DNA of 64,000 nt, from NCBI RefSeq assembly GCF_029983095.1, contig NZ_CP120467.1:124001-188000 (forward strand). The letters are read 5' to 3'. Shown piece by piece: positions 18,132-27,425 of the stretch (position 1 is its first letter; each line of letters starts with the position of its first letter). The notes under the pieces are model-generated. The model was not told the DNA's origin. It worked only from the letters and a program-made list of their open reading frames with translations, and did no database searches. This DNA comes from Enterococcus montenegrensis. GTDB lineage: Bacteria; Bacillota; Bacilli; Lactobacillales; Enterococcaceae. A program made the translations under genes and the position numbers.

Positions 18132-18263
18132 TATACGATAATTTATACGATTGGTTTAAAAAATATAGACGGCCATCTATGATTTGTATTTTATACGTTT
18201 GTTTATACGAAGTCAAGAGAATTAGTAAAAAATATATACGAAATTTTATACGAGTGATATAAT
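18132..18263. promoter_or_regulatory. Operator array: three pairs of TATACG sites plus promoter
   Basis: Three pairs of TATACG(A/T) lie at 18132/18144, 18192/18204 and 18235/18247. Within every pair the spacing is exactly 12 bp. The third pair overlaps the -35 position of a promoter whose -10 is TATAAT (18258-18263), reading toward the XRE gene. The first pair lies just upstream of the divergent gene. This is very likely the operator set of the XRE regulator. Confidence 0.7.
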
Positions 18264-18292
18264 GAGTAAAAATGACAAGGAGGAAGTAATCT

Positions 18293-19156
18293 ATGTTTGG
18301 TTTATTACAACCGGATAAAGTGAAGGTAGGACAACGAATCAAAGAAATCAAAGAGAGTATGAATTTGTCCTTTACAGAGTTGGGCAATCGCTTGGGGATA
18401 AAGAAACCAACAATCAGCTCGTATGTTCAAGGTTATGCGTTAGCCCCTGAAAGTGTCATTAATCAATTATCGAGTATTAGTGGGAAACCAGTAGGCTGGT
18501 TTTACTTTGGTGACGTTGAAGAATATATTTCGGACTATTTGCAGTTAAAAGGACAGAACAGGATTGTGCAAGAACATCCTGAAGTTGTGAAAGCAATCAA
18601 AGAAGAGTTTTACACTGGGGAATTTAAAAATCCTGCATGGGAAAATGAAGTTGGTTATCCATGTGAAGAGTTTATGGATGATTATTTTTATGAACTGCAG
18701 CAAGAAGTCATTCAAGAAGAAATTCAAAAAATGGTAAGTGATCAGATAAAAAATTTACCGATTGCCGATGAATTATCTAAACAGAAGAAAGATGAGGCAG
18801 TCACCGTTATTACGAGCGGTATCATCGAGTATATGGATGTAGCTGGTGAATTTAATTATGAGAAAAAAGATGATATGATTAAAATAGTTACACGAGAAGT
18901 CGATAAGTATGATTTTTTTGCAGATAGTAATTTTGAAGATCAATATTTAGTGGGGAAACTAATTAATATCTTGGCAGATCAACAAAAAACTGGCGAATTA
19001 ATTAATCATTTATCTGAAGAGCTGACAGATAAGTCATTTACAGGATTATTTGGTGGGGAAGAGTTGGTGGAAACAATTCAGACGTTAAGACCGGCGTTAA
19101 TTAATCTGTCCAATAAAATTAGTGCTGATCAGCTTGAAGATTGGTTTGAAAAGTAA
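18293..19156 (+). CDS. XRE-family transcriptional regulator of the element
   Basis: This 287-residue protein has an N-terminal helix-turn-helix (residues about 13-62, RIKEIKESMNLSFTELGNRLGIKKPTISSYVQG). A long acidic helical part follows and is not recognised. It starts at ATG 18293 behind AAGGAGGAAG. It faces the rep/int module divergently across three TATACG operator pairs, so it is the likely master repressor of the element and of its own gene. The large C-terminal part may sense a partner or inducer; this is inference. Confidence 0.75.
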   Translation: MFGLLQPDKVKVGQRIKEIKESMNLSFTELGNRLGIKKPTISSYVQGYALAPESVINQLSSISGKPVGWFYFGDVEEYISDYLQLKGQNRIVQEHPEVVKAIKEEFYTGEFKNPAWENEVGYPCEEFMDDYFYELQQEVIQEEIQKMVSDQIKNLPIADELSKQKKDEAVTVITSGIIEYMDVAGEFNYEKKDDMIKIVTREVDKYDFFADSNFEDQYLVGKLINILADQQKTGELINHLSEELTDKSFTGLFGGEELVETIQTLRPALINLSNKISADQLEDWFEK

Positions 19157-19183
19157 AATTAATTGAATTTAAGGGTTGATGAT

Positions 19184-19285
19184 ATGCCGCTAGGTGATCA
19201 ATTGAGGTTGAACCGACAACGGATAGGGCTATCTAAGGGGAAAGTTGCAACTCGGCTCAATATTAAGTTAATTCTTCAAGATTGA
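19184..19285 (+). pseudogene. Remnant of a small XRE-type regulator
   Basis: A 33-codon frame encodes MPLGDQLRLNRQRIGLSKGK..., which matches the first half of a Cro/CI helix-turn-helix, then stops. Later bases do not continue the domain in any frame without stops. It is probably a decayed regulator gene. The rest of 19157-19400 carries only the ribosome binding site region of the next gene. Confidence 0.4.
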
Positions 19286-19400
19286 CCATAGGATGTGGTA
19301 AGAAATCTGACTTGGGAATAGCCAGCTATAAAGATAGGTACCTCAGAAAATAAAATTTAAAGGTTATTTGAACGAATAGGAGCAGAGGAGCAAACTAAAA

Positions 19401-22400
19401 ATGGAAATCGAGGATATGTTAAAAAGTTTGACCGCAGATGAGCAATCAATACAGATAGTTGCCGATTACTTGGGTTACTCAGTAGGACGTAATCCAAACG
19501 AACCAGAAAGTGAATGGCGTATGTTGTTTACTGATAAAATCCCAGATAAAACAAGCGCGGTATTGGCTTTAAAAACTGTATCTGACTTGACTCTAGAGAC
19601 AAAAACAATGGATATTCGGAAGTTGCATAAACGAGTAGAGGAACTTGCAGTGAGTTTTGGTGGATCGTTTGATGCGGAAATTGCCGGATTTGTCGGACAA
19701 AAAAGAATTGTATTATTCCGGCTGAGAAACGGCAATCGTGATGAGCGGTTGGACCTTAATGAAGAAACAATTGGGAAAGTCTTGTATCTAGATAATTTCA
19801 ATATGCTGAAAAATAGCTCTATCACAGTTGAACAAGATGATTTTTGGGGTGGGTATGTCATTCATGGATTGAAAGATGTGTTCAAACGTGAACTAACGAA
19901 TCACTTCTTGATGATGGTAGCTTTGTATAGAAAAAAATTATCAGAGTTAATCACATCTAAACCTTATAAAAACGAACTAGCTCCATTGGTTTCTGATAAT
20001 GCTCGAGCATACATCGTTACAAATGCTTTAGCGCAGTTGGTCGAAGACGAATCTTATACAGCAGTTTTGTCGAACGTGGTTGATACAATGATCTTGCGTC
20101 AGCTGATGCGCCGGTTTATCGAAGCTTATTATGGCAAAGATGAAGTGCGTCCTTTCGAATTGAGCGGAATCGCGCTAGGCGTTGGACGAGGTACGTTAGA
20201 TGAAGCAATCAAAGAAACGGTTGAAATTTATTCAAACTTGGATAAATCAACTGAATCAGCAATCTATAAGCTGAACAAAAAGAAAAGTGTGATTGAAAAA
20301 TACGATGATTATGTTGAAATAAGCTTATTTGATGAAGACGAATATGATGTTACTAGTAAAATAAAAATGAAAGATGACAGCAAAACACGTTTGATTGAAC
20401 TTCAAGATAAAGCGACCCGACAATTTCAAACAGTTTATGGCGGTGATCTATTTGCTTCATCAATCGGTGAGGTAACGACAGAAATCGAAAAGTTGATTGT
20501 TGAACACGATGCTGAAATGTGGGCGAAATTTTGGATCGATACATCAAGCGAAAACTATTCTTTTCGTTTTGAAGATGTGCCGCCGGAAGCGCTAGAAAAA
20601 CAATACGAAAATTCCATGTCGCAAAATGTCCAAATCAAAATTGAAGATGGTAAGCCGATTGTTTTTTATGGAGAAGATCTGCAGGAACAGAAGAATAAAG
20701 GAGCTTACTATACCGACGAAAAATTCGTTCAATACATGGTACAGCAGACTGTTGAAGTTGAATTCCAAAACCGTATTGCAGACGTCAAAGAAGCTATAAA
20801 AGACGGTAAAGAAGCTGAAATTATCAAAACGTTGGATTACTTGTTTGACATGAAAATAGCAGATTTGACAGCTGGTGGGGGATCATTCTTGCGTGGTGCT
20901 TTTAGACAGCTAGCTGAGAAGCATGATGCACTTGTTGGATTAAAAGTAACTGATATGGTTAGAGGAAAATATCCGATGATGCAAGCTGGTGATGAGGGCA
21001 GTTTTGCTTGGGAAAAATATATTCTGCACAATATGGTCTATGGCGTTGACATCGATTACAAAGCGATTTTAATTTCGTCACTGACGTTGATGCTTTCATC
21101 TCTACAGCACCGTCCAGTTAATCAAAAATTACCTGAACTAATCGGTAATACTTTGATCCATCAAAACTCATTGATGAACTCTGTACCTTTTTATGAGCGC
21201 GAAATAATCTATACGAACTATCAAAAAGAAATCAAAGCGCTTTTGAAGCTGAAACGTGAACAATCGCCAAAATATGAAAGCAAACGACAAGAGCTGCAGC
21301 GGACTTTGTTACAATATGTACAGCCGATTCTGAATGGCGAGACACAATTTTTGCACGTGGAGGCTTTGGAAGTTAATTTGCCGGAAGTATTTTTTGGTGA
21401 AGATGGGAAGTTGAAGGAGAATGCTGGGTTTGATTGTGTGATTGGGAATCCCCCATGGGACGAAGTAAAGTCAAATAGTGACGAATTTTTCTCCAAGTAT
21501 AGTTTAGGATACAATTCGTTAAAAAAGAAAGAAAAGGATGCTGTTAAAAAACAATTATTTGCAAAATTTCCTGCTATTGAACAGAAGTGGGGAAAATATA
21601 ATGAACGTTTTGCAAAAATGAATAAATTTTACAAAAAATCAAATAGTTATATTTATCAAAGTTGGAAAGTTCTGGGTGTCAATACTGGAGGTAAACCCAA
21701 CTTATACAGATATTTCATTGAAAGAAGTACCCAATTAGTTAAGAATAATGTCCGAATTTCTATTTTAGTTCCGGATAATGTTATGACAGATTTGGGTTCA
21801 ACAGGGATTCGACATTTGATTTTTGAAAAGTGTAATATTTTTGAATTTCTTTCATTTGAGAATATCAAAAAGATTTTTGAATTTGTTCATAGTAGTTATA
21901 AGTTTGCAGTGCTGACATTTGCTAAAGGTGCCGGTAAAGTAACTCACTTTGATGCTTTTTTTTACAAAAATGAAATTATGGACGTTTATCAAGATGATAA
22001 AAAATTAAGTTATCCGATTAATATCGTTTATGATACTGAACCGGAAAAATTATCATTATTCGAACCGCGGTCTGAGATAGAATTTAGTATTTATAAAAAA
22101 TTAAAAACTAAGTATCCACCACTACACCAAAGTAACTTACTGAATTTTTCTCAGGGCATTAATAAAACAAACTTTTCATCAATTTTGAACGATGATGATG
22201 ATGATGATTCGGTTCCAGTTTACGGAGGAAAGGATGTTCATCAATTTAAAATAACGAATAAACCATCAATATTCATGAAAATAGAAAATGCAGAAAAAAG
22301 ATCGAAAAACATGTATAAAGATTTCAGAATTGCATATAGAGATGTTGCTAGAGCCACGGATAAACGAACAGTAATAGCAACACTTTTACCGGAAAAATCA

Positions 22401-22871
22401 GTTGTAGTCAACTCGATGAATGTACAGAGTGAAGATAATACTACTTTGAAAGAAAAGTTGTTTTACTTAGGTATAATGAATAGCTATATTTATGATTTTC
22501 TACTTCGAAATGTGATTGATAAGCATGTTAGCATAAGTTTTGTTAAACAAACACCAATGCCAATTATAAATGAATTTAAGTACACAAATGAGTTAATACA
22601 AATTTCGAAGACGTTGCTTCAAAAAAATAACGATGAGATGTACGTTAGATTAAATAGTGTCATTAAAGATGATAGCTTTTTTTCCAAAATGAGTATTGAT
22701 GAGCTTATTGCTGAACTGAATGCAAGAATCTTCATTGATTTTGAGTTATCAAGAGAAGAAATTATTGCTTTGATGAAAACTTTTGAAGGAAAAAAAAGCA
22801 AGCAAGCTGTCCAAGAAGAAGCTCAACGCATCATTGAAGTATATGATCGTCTTAAAGCAGGTGAAGAATAG
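19401..22871 (+). CDS. Eco57I-type DNA adenine methyltransferase / type IIG-like protein
   Basis: This 1156-residue protein has a central N6-adenine methyltransferase domain. It has the SAM-binding motif I DLTAGGGSFL (about 488-497) and the catalytic motif IV NPPW (683-686), the form typical of Eco57I-like enzymes. The N-terminal 450 residues are not recognised and show no clear PD-(D/E)XK nuclease motif. The C-terminal 350 residues probably contain the target-recognition domain. An acidic run of six Asp, coded by a (GAT)6 tract at about 22193-22210, lies in that part. The stop overlaps the start of the next gene by one base (TAGTG), so the two are translationally coupled. It probably marks self DNA for the partner helicase-nuclease. 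No HsdS-like subunit is present. Confidence 0.85.
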   Translation: MEIEDMLKSLTADEQSIQIVADYLGYSVGRNPNEPESEWRMLFTDKIPDKTSAVLALKTVSDLTLETKTMDIRKLHKRVEELAVSFGGSFDAEIAGFVGQKRIVLFRLRNGNRDERLDLNEETIGKVLYLDNFNMLKNSSITVEQDDFWGGYVIHGLKDVFKRELTNHFLMMVALYRKKLSELITSKPYKNELAPLVSDNARAYIVTNALAQLVEDESYTAVLSNVVDTMILRQLMRRFIEAYYGKDEVRPFELSGIALGVGRGTLDEAIKETVEIYSNLDKSTESAIYKLNKKKSVIEKYDDYVEISLFDEDEYDVTSKIKMKDDSKTRLIELQDKATRQFQTVYGGDLFASSIGEVTTEIEKLIVEHDAEMWAKFWIDTSSENYSFRFEDVPPEALEKQYENSMSQNVQIKIEDGKPIVFYGEDLQEQKNKGAYYTDEKFVQYMVQQTVEVEFQNRIADVKEAIKDGKEAEIIKTLDYLFDMKIADLTAGGGSFLRGAFRQLAEKHDALVGLKVTDMVRGKYPMMQAGDEGSFAWEKYILHNMVYGVDIDYKAILISSLTLMLSSLQHRPVNQKLPELIGNTLIHQNSLMNSVPFYEREIIYTNYQKEIKALLKLKREQSPKYESKRQELQRTLLQYVQPILNGETQFLHVEALEVNLPEVFFGEDGKLKENAGFDCVIGNPPWDEVKSNSDEFFSKYSLGYNSLKKKEKDAVKKQLFAKFPAIEQKWGKYNERFAKMNKFYKKSNSYIYQSWKVLGVNTGGKPNLYRYFIERSTQLVKNNVRISILVPDNVMTDLGSTGIRHLIFEKCNIFEFLSFENIKKIFEFVHSSYKFAVLTFAKGAGKVTHFDAFFYKNEIMDVYQDDKKLSYPINIVYDTEPEKLSLFEPRSEIEFSIYKKLKTKYPPLHQSNLLNFSQGINKTNFSSILNDDDDDDSVPVYGGKDVHQFKITNKPSIFMKIENAEKRSKNMYKDFRIAYRDVARATDKRTVIATLLPEKSVVVNSMNVQSEDNTTLKEKLFYLGIMNSYIYDFLLRNVIDKHVSISFVKQTPMPIINEFKYTNELIQISKTLLQKNNDEMYVRLNSVIKDDSFFSKMSIDELIAELNARIFIDFELSREEIIALMKTFEGKKSKQAVQEEAQRIIEVYDRLKAGEE

Positions 22872-25800
22872 TGACAAAAGAATACGAAGCTCTTTATAAA
22901 AGCCGAGTAGTTGATAATCGCAATGTTTCTATGGAATTTGCAATCAATCGTTTGCTTAGCCAAAATAAAGTTGATCGGTTTGATTTAGCAGTCGGATATT
23001 TTTATATATCCGGCTTGCTACTAATCAAAGATACTTTCACTGAGTTTATGGAAGTACGTGATGGTCATATGAGCATTTTGATGGGAAATGAGACGAATGA
23101 ACTGACCAAAAATACTGTTCAAGCTGGTTTTTATATCAGTGAACTGAATGATGACGAACTGAAAAATGACTATAAAAATCATTTTCAAAACGAAATTCGG
23201 TATTTGAACGAAGAAGATCAGCTGTTTTTGATGAAATTTATTGATTGGCTGGAACAAAAGCGGATTGAAGTCAAAGTTTATACTGGTGAAGCAAATTATT
23301 TCCATGCGAAGAGTTATATGTTTTATGGTAAAGAAAATGACTACTCTGGTGAATCGTTAGTTGGTTCTTCAAACTTTTCTAGAAATGGTCTGCAAGGGAA
23401 TACCGAATTAAATGTCTATTCCGCTGATAGTTTTAATGCTTTGCATGAGTGGTTCAAATCGATTTGGTTCTCAGATGAAGTCGATGTTTTTTCAGATGAA
23501 CTAATCAAGACAATCAAACAAATCTATCCAGATATACAGCAATCTAAACGCTATAAATCAGTTTCTGAAACTTATTATGATTTTGCGAATATGTTTGCTC
23601 GTCCATATGCTCAATTAGATGACGATAAAATTTGGGAAACTTTATATCCGCATCAACGTGAAGGCATTTTAAAAATTCAGAACAAGCTAATGCAGTTTGG
23701 TACTGCAACATTAGCAGATGGGGTAGGGTTAGGCAAGACACGAACAACAGCTGGCGTAATACGCTTAGAGAAAAAAATTAACCCTCATTTAAAAGTAATC
23801 ATTATTGCAGATAAAAAATTACATGAACAATGGCAAGCGGATTTAGATGCTGTAGATGTTGACTACAGTAATTTTAAATTCATCAATCGGGAAACATTTG
23901 CTCTAATGAAACCAGCTGAGTTGGATCTGATTGCTGCAACTTATCAAATGATTGTAATTGATGAGGGACATCAAGGATTTAAAAATAGAACTACTGCAGC
24001 ATATCGTCATGCGGAATATGTCTTTTCGCATTCGGCTCATAATATGAAAGGAATCATGTTGACGGCGACACCTTGGAACAACAAGCGTGAGGATGTGATT
24101 AATATCGGTTCACTATTTCTAGAAGTAGATAACATCCCACTTGATCGTACTTATCGTACTTATTTTGCTTTCGGAGCACGTGGAAAAGCAGTTAAAGCGT
24201 TGGCAAATGATAATAAAGCCTTTGCTGAATTTTGGGAAGATTTATTCTTGCAGCGGACAAGGAAAACATACGGTGGCGAATCTGTTACTTTTGCTGAACG
24301 TTTTTTTCCAACGATTGAAGTTCCCTTCGAGCCGGTGAAAGAACAAATTTTCAGCAATAACTTTGAAAGAATCGATAATCTACATTTCCCATATATGGAT
24401 ACACTACGTTTCTTTGTTCAAGATAGTAATAATGAATTGACGCCAGGCAGATTGAAATTAATGCTATTAAAACGTGCTGATTCTAGTTGGCTGTCTTTCG
24501 TAAATTCTTTGAAGGCGATTCAAACTAAGACTCAGCAGTTTGTTAAGGATTTTGACGCAATTGAAACATCCGGCAAGTACTTAGATCGATTGAAAAATTA
24601 TCTATCCCATGCTTATAAGGTAGATGAATATTTTTCAAATAATTTGGGATTGTTGTTGAACATTAAGAATGAAGAAGACGAAGATCAACTGCCAAATCAA
24701 TTTCGTGAATTTCAAGAAAAATCAAATCGAAATCGTCGAAAATATATCGAGCGAATTACTGGTCAAATTGAAAGTCTGACAGTTAAATCTTCTAAGAGAG
24801 TTTTTAATACGTTAAAAGCTTATGCAGTTAAGGATTTGGCTGTTTTGCAAAGTATGATTGATGAAGTTGAAAAGAATTTTTTACGTAAAGATGAAAAATT
24901 TGAAACGGTTTTGCAAAGTTTAATCATTGAGCGAGAAAAAGGTAATAAAGTCATTTTAGTGAGCCAATTCCGCGATACAATTCTGTATTACGCTGATAAG
25001 GTCAAAGAATCGAAAAAATTTGACTTAGATAACATCGGTGTAGTAACTGGTAATCCTGATGATAATAAAATTGGCATGGATCACTACTCTAAGAATGCTA
25101 TTTTAAATCGTTTTTCACCAAAATCAAAATTGCAGACAGAATTATTTAATTCAGAAAACGAAATCAATATTTTGCTTGGAACCGACACGATTTCTACAGG
25201 GCAAAATCTGCAAGATGCGACTGTTTTAATGAATTTGGATGTACCATACAATCCAATGCAACTAGAACAGCGAATCGGTCGAATCGATCGTCCTCGTGAG
25301 TATGGTCAAGTAGAACAGATTGATATCTACACTTTCCCAACTTATTCAGCAATTGAATCAATTTTGAAAATGACACAGCGCTTAGGGGAAAAGATGAAAG
25401 GTATTTATAGTGATACTGAATTTGATGATTTTGTTCTACCTGAGTATCGAGAATATGCTGAAGCTTTACTGAAAGAGAAAAATGCTACGAAAGCTTCCAA
25501 AGCCACGGAAAAAATGGTATTGGATAACGAATCAAAACAAATCATGAATGTTGGTGTATCTGCTGACTCTCATTCTGCTGATTATGATATGGCGAATAAA
25601 CGAATGTACGATACTGTTCAACAAGGAGTTCATCGAGTTCTTGATCCAATTTATGATGATATCAGTTTTTCAAAAAATATTGGTAATGCTATCGTTGTTT
25701 TAAAAATGATTTATCGTGATGTTAATGGTGAGGACATCAGTAATGAAACAATTATTATTGATATGGATAAAATTAAAGAATGCACGATTTCTGATGCAGA

Positions 25801-26347
25801 GCGACGATTGAATGAATCAAAAGTAGCGAGTGTTTATTCAACACAGGAATATAGTGAAGCTAAAGCCGAGGTAAAAATACGTGATTATCGTCAAAAATTC
25901 CAACAGGTTTTAGAGCGGCATATTGAAAAAATCAATGCTGATAATCAAAAAACAAGAGATAATTTTGACGGTATAGCCGATAAAACCTCTAAGAAAGCTG
26001 CATCTAATATTATAGATAGTATTAAAAATCCCAAACTAAGGGGAACAATTAAATCAAAAATTGAAGCTTTTGGTTTATCTGGTAAAGAAGTTCAGGAGTT
26101 AGCAAAGCGCATTGAGTTTATTGATTCAGACAGTGATCTATATGATTATGTTCAAAATATCGCAAACGATGTTCAAGAATTTTGGATGAATTTTAAGGAA
26201 TACGTCGACGCTTTTGATTTGCAGAATATTGAATTGAACAGTGGACGAATTAATAAAAATGAACCAACAAAACGGATTGCTACTGTTGAAAAATCTGAAG
26301 TTATATTGGTAATGGCTAATTATTCAATCGGTAACGAAACCCTATAA
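22871..26347 (+). CDS. PLD-nuclease / SNF2-type helicase fusion
   Basis: This 1158-residue protein starts at GTG 22871. The N-terminus is a phospholipase-D-type phosphodiesterase domain: HAK (145-147) and GSSNFS (165-170). It is followed by a superfamily 2 helicase: Walker A GVGLGKT (284-290), DEGH (364-367), LTATPWNN, and C-terminal motifs with GTDTISTGQNLQ and QRIGRIDRP (800-808). A long helical C-terminal part (about 900-1158) is unassigned. It would translocate on DNA and cut or process unmodified DNA. With the coupled methyltransferase gene it forms a two-gene defence-like module. All helicase motifs seen are intact. Confidence 0.85.
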   Translation: MTKEYEALYKSRVVDNRNVSMEFAINRLLSQNKVDRFDLAVGYFYISGLLLIKDTFTEFMEVRDGHMSILMGNETNELTKNTVQAGFYISELNDDELKNDYKNHFQNEIRYLNEEDQLFLMKFIDWLEQKRIEVKVYTGEANYFHAKSYMFYGKENDYSGESLVGSSNFSRNGLQGNTELNVYSADSFNALHEWFKSIWFSDEVDVFSDELIKTIKQIYPDIQQSKRYKSVSETYYDFANMFARPYAQLDDDKIWETLYPHQREGILKIQNKLMQFGTATLADGVGLGKTRTTAGVIRLEKKINPHLKVIIIADKKLHEQWQADLDAVDVDYSNFKFINRETFALMKPAELDLIAATYQMIVIDEGHQGFKNRTTAAYRHAEYVFSHSAHNMKGIMLTATPWNNKREDVINIGSLFLEVDNIPLDRTYRTYFAFGARGKAVKALANDNKAFAEFWEDLFLQRTRKTYGGESVTFAERFFPTIEVPFEPVKEQIFSNNFERIDNLHFPYMDTLRFFVQDSNNELTPGRLKLMLLKRADSSWLSFVNSLKAIQTKTQQFVKDFDAIETSGKYLDRLKNYLSHAYKVDEYFSNNLGLLLNIKNEEDEDQLPNQFREFQEKSNRNRRKYIERITGQIESLTVKSSKRVFNTLKAYAVKDLAVLQSMIDEVEKNFLRKDEKFETVLQSLIIEREKGNKVILVSQFRDTILYYADKVKESKKFDLDNIGVVTGNPDDNKIGMDHYSKNAILNRFSPKSKLQTELFNSENEINILLGTDTISTGQNLQDATVLMNLDVPYNPMQLEQRIGRIDRPREYGQVEQIDIYTFPTYSAIESILKMTQRLGEKMKGIYSDTEFDDFVLPEYREYAEALLKEKNATKASKATEKMVLDNESKQIMNVGVSADSHSADYDMANKRMYDTVQQGVHRVLDPIYDDISFSKNIGNAIVVLKMIYRDVNGEDISNETIIIDMDKIKECTISDAERRLNESKVASVYSTQEYSEAKAEVKIRDYRQKFQQVLERHIEKINADNQKTRDNFDGIADKTSKKAASNIIDSIKNPKLRGTIKSKIEAFGLSGKEVQELAKRIEFIDSDSDLYDYVQNIANDVQEFWMNFKEYVDAFDLQNIELNSGRINKNEPTKRIATVEKSEVILVMANYSIGNETL

Positions 26348-26523
26348 ACATACTACTGTTAGAAATTAGGGGGAGCTTTTTCTCTGAAAAAGAGTAATCA
26401 AATTAGATGTTAAGAAAAAAATCAATAAAAGAAAAGACTTATCAGTCATATATGAGAGACCTTTATTTATTGTTCATAGTATAGGTATATGTATTTGATA
26501 GTATTGAATCGGCTCGCAGAAAA

Positions 26524-26534
26524 TTGACACCATT
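26524..26534. repeat. Candidate integrase arm site (right end)
   Basis: TTGACACCATT is identical to the two copies at 15078-15100 and lies about 100 bp inside attachment copy 2. Confidence 0.45.
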
Positions 26535-26636
26535 GCTTTCAAATAATTTGAAAGTCAATAAAATTTTTCATGTTTTTATCTCTCTAAATCGTTGCTATTA
26601 AAGTATTGTGAAGCTGTTTGAAAAAATGGTTGGGCT

Positions 26637-26686
26637 AACCAGGTCTTAAAAAAGCCCGTAAAGCTTCACAGTTCTCAAAACGTTAA
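26637..26686. repeat. Attachment site copy 2 (right end of first element)
   Basis: This 50-bp near-copy of the rpsI 3' end (about 44 of 50 identical) still encodes [19 protein letters not shown]. It marks the right boundary of the integrase-bearing element, giving it a length of about 11.7 kb. The gap 26348-27080 otherwise holds the arm-site copy and the terminator at 26780, and no gene that I can support. Confidence 0.85.
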
Positions 26687-26779
26687 TTGCTGGAGTTGTT
26701 GCGAATTTATTCGCTTACGAATGCAGTATGGGACGGAGATTTTGCAAGAAATCGAGTACCATTCAACTGAAACGTTTCA

Positions 26780-26813
26780 GACACTTTCTCATTACGAGAG
26801 AGTGTCTTTTTTT
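26780..26813 (+). terminator. Terminator, rpsI-type copy
   Basis: GACACTTTCTC (26780-26790) pairs with GAGAGAGTGTC (26796-26806) with one G-U, followed by seven T. The same hairpin design follows attachment copy 3 (30088) and occurs at 37112, so these are probably copies of an ancestral rpsI terminator. Confidence 0.8.
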
Positions 26814-27080
26814 GTTTACTTGCTAAATAATTGCTATCGAATTGGATTGCTTAAAAAATATTACAGCAGGTCTATTTTTGCCGCTACGATAATCAAAAAA
26901 TTGTAAATTCAGCACTTCAATCTGTAATGCCAACAATTAAATATTTTGTTACAGCCGGTAAGATTGCAGATGTACTTTTTTACTCAGATATATTCATAAA
27001 AGGCACTATCTTGCTTTACAAACTAGTTGAATATCTTTATACTGTGACTATATTGTAAAACAAGTTAGATAGGAGACGAC

Positions 27081-27425
27081 ATGGCTCAAAAATCATCATC
27101 GCAAATGTTAAAAGGAATTTTGTCTGGTAGTATTTTGATTCTTTTGGCTGAAGAATCTTTATATGGATACACATTAAGTGAAAAATTAGCAGATTTTGGT
27201 TTTGCGGAAATTCCCAAGGGAACAGTTTATCCGTTATTGCTTACTCTGGAAAAAAAAGGATACATTGAAGGACGTATGGAAGTTTCTCCGGATGGTCCCC
27301 AGCGAAAGTATTATTTTTTAACTGAAGCAGGAATAAAAGAAAAAAATAGCTTCATTCGGCAGTGGAAACAGCTAAAAAGCAACGTAGATTCTTTAATAGA
27401 AAGAGATGAAAAAAATGAAAACTGA
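27081..27425 (+). CDS. PadR-family transcriptional regulator
   Basis: This 114-residue winged-helix regulator has typical PadR features: GSILILLAEESLYGYTLSEKL, then IPKGTVYPLLLTLEKKGYIEGR (about 37-58) and GPQRKYYFLTEAG (about 72-84). The start is ATG 27081 behind TAGGAG. It overlaps the following membrane-protein gene by 20 bp. PadR repressors next to membrane proteins often control them in response to membrane or drug stress; the ligand is unknown. Confidence 0.85.
   Translation: MAQKSSSQMLKGILSGSILILLAEESLYGYTLSEKLADFGFAEIPKGTVYPLLLTLEKKGYIEGRMEVSPDGPQRKYYFLTEAGIKEKNSFIRQWKQLKSNVDSLIERDEKNEN

Noticed and set aside
19401..26347. Classical type I restriction system
   Set aside because: No HsdS specificity gene and a PLD-type nuclease in place of the HsdR nuclease domain.
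19401..26347. DISARM system
   Set aside because: No DrmA, DrmB or separate DrmC genes; nuclease and helicase are fused in one protein.
15035..26686. Tn916-family conjugative element
   Set aside because: Integrase and excisionase fit loosely, but no conjugation (VirB4-, VirD4-, relaxase-type) genes are present.
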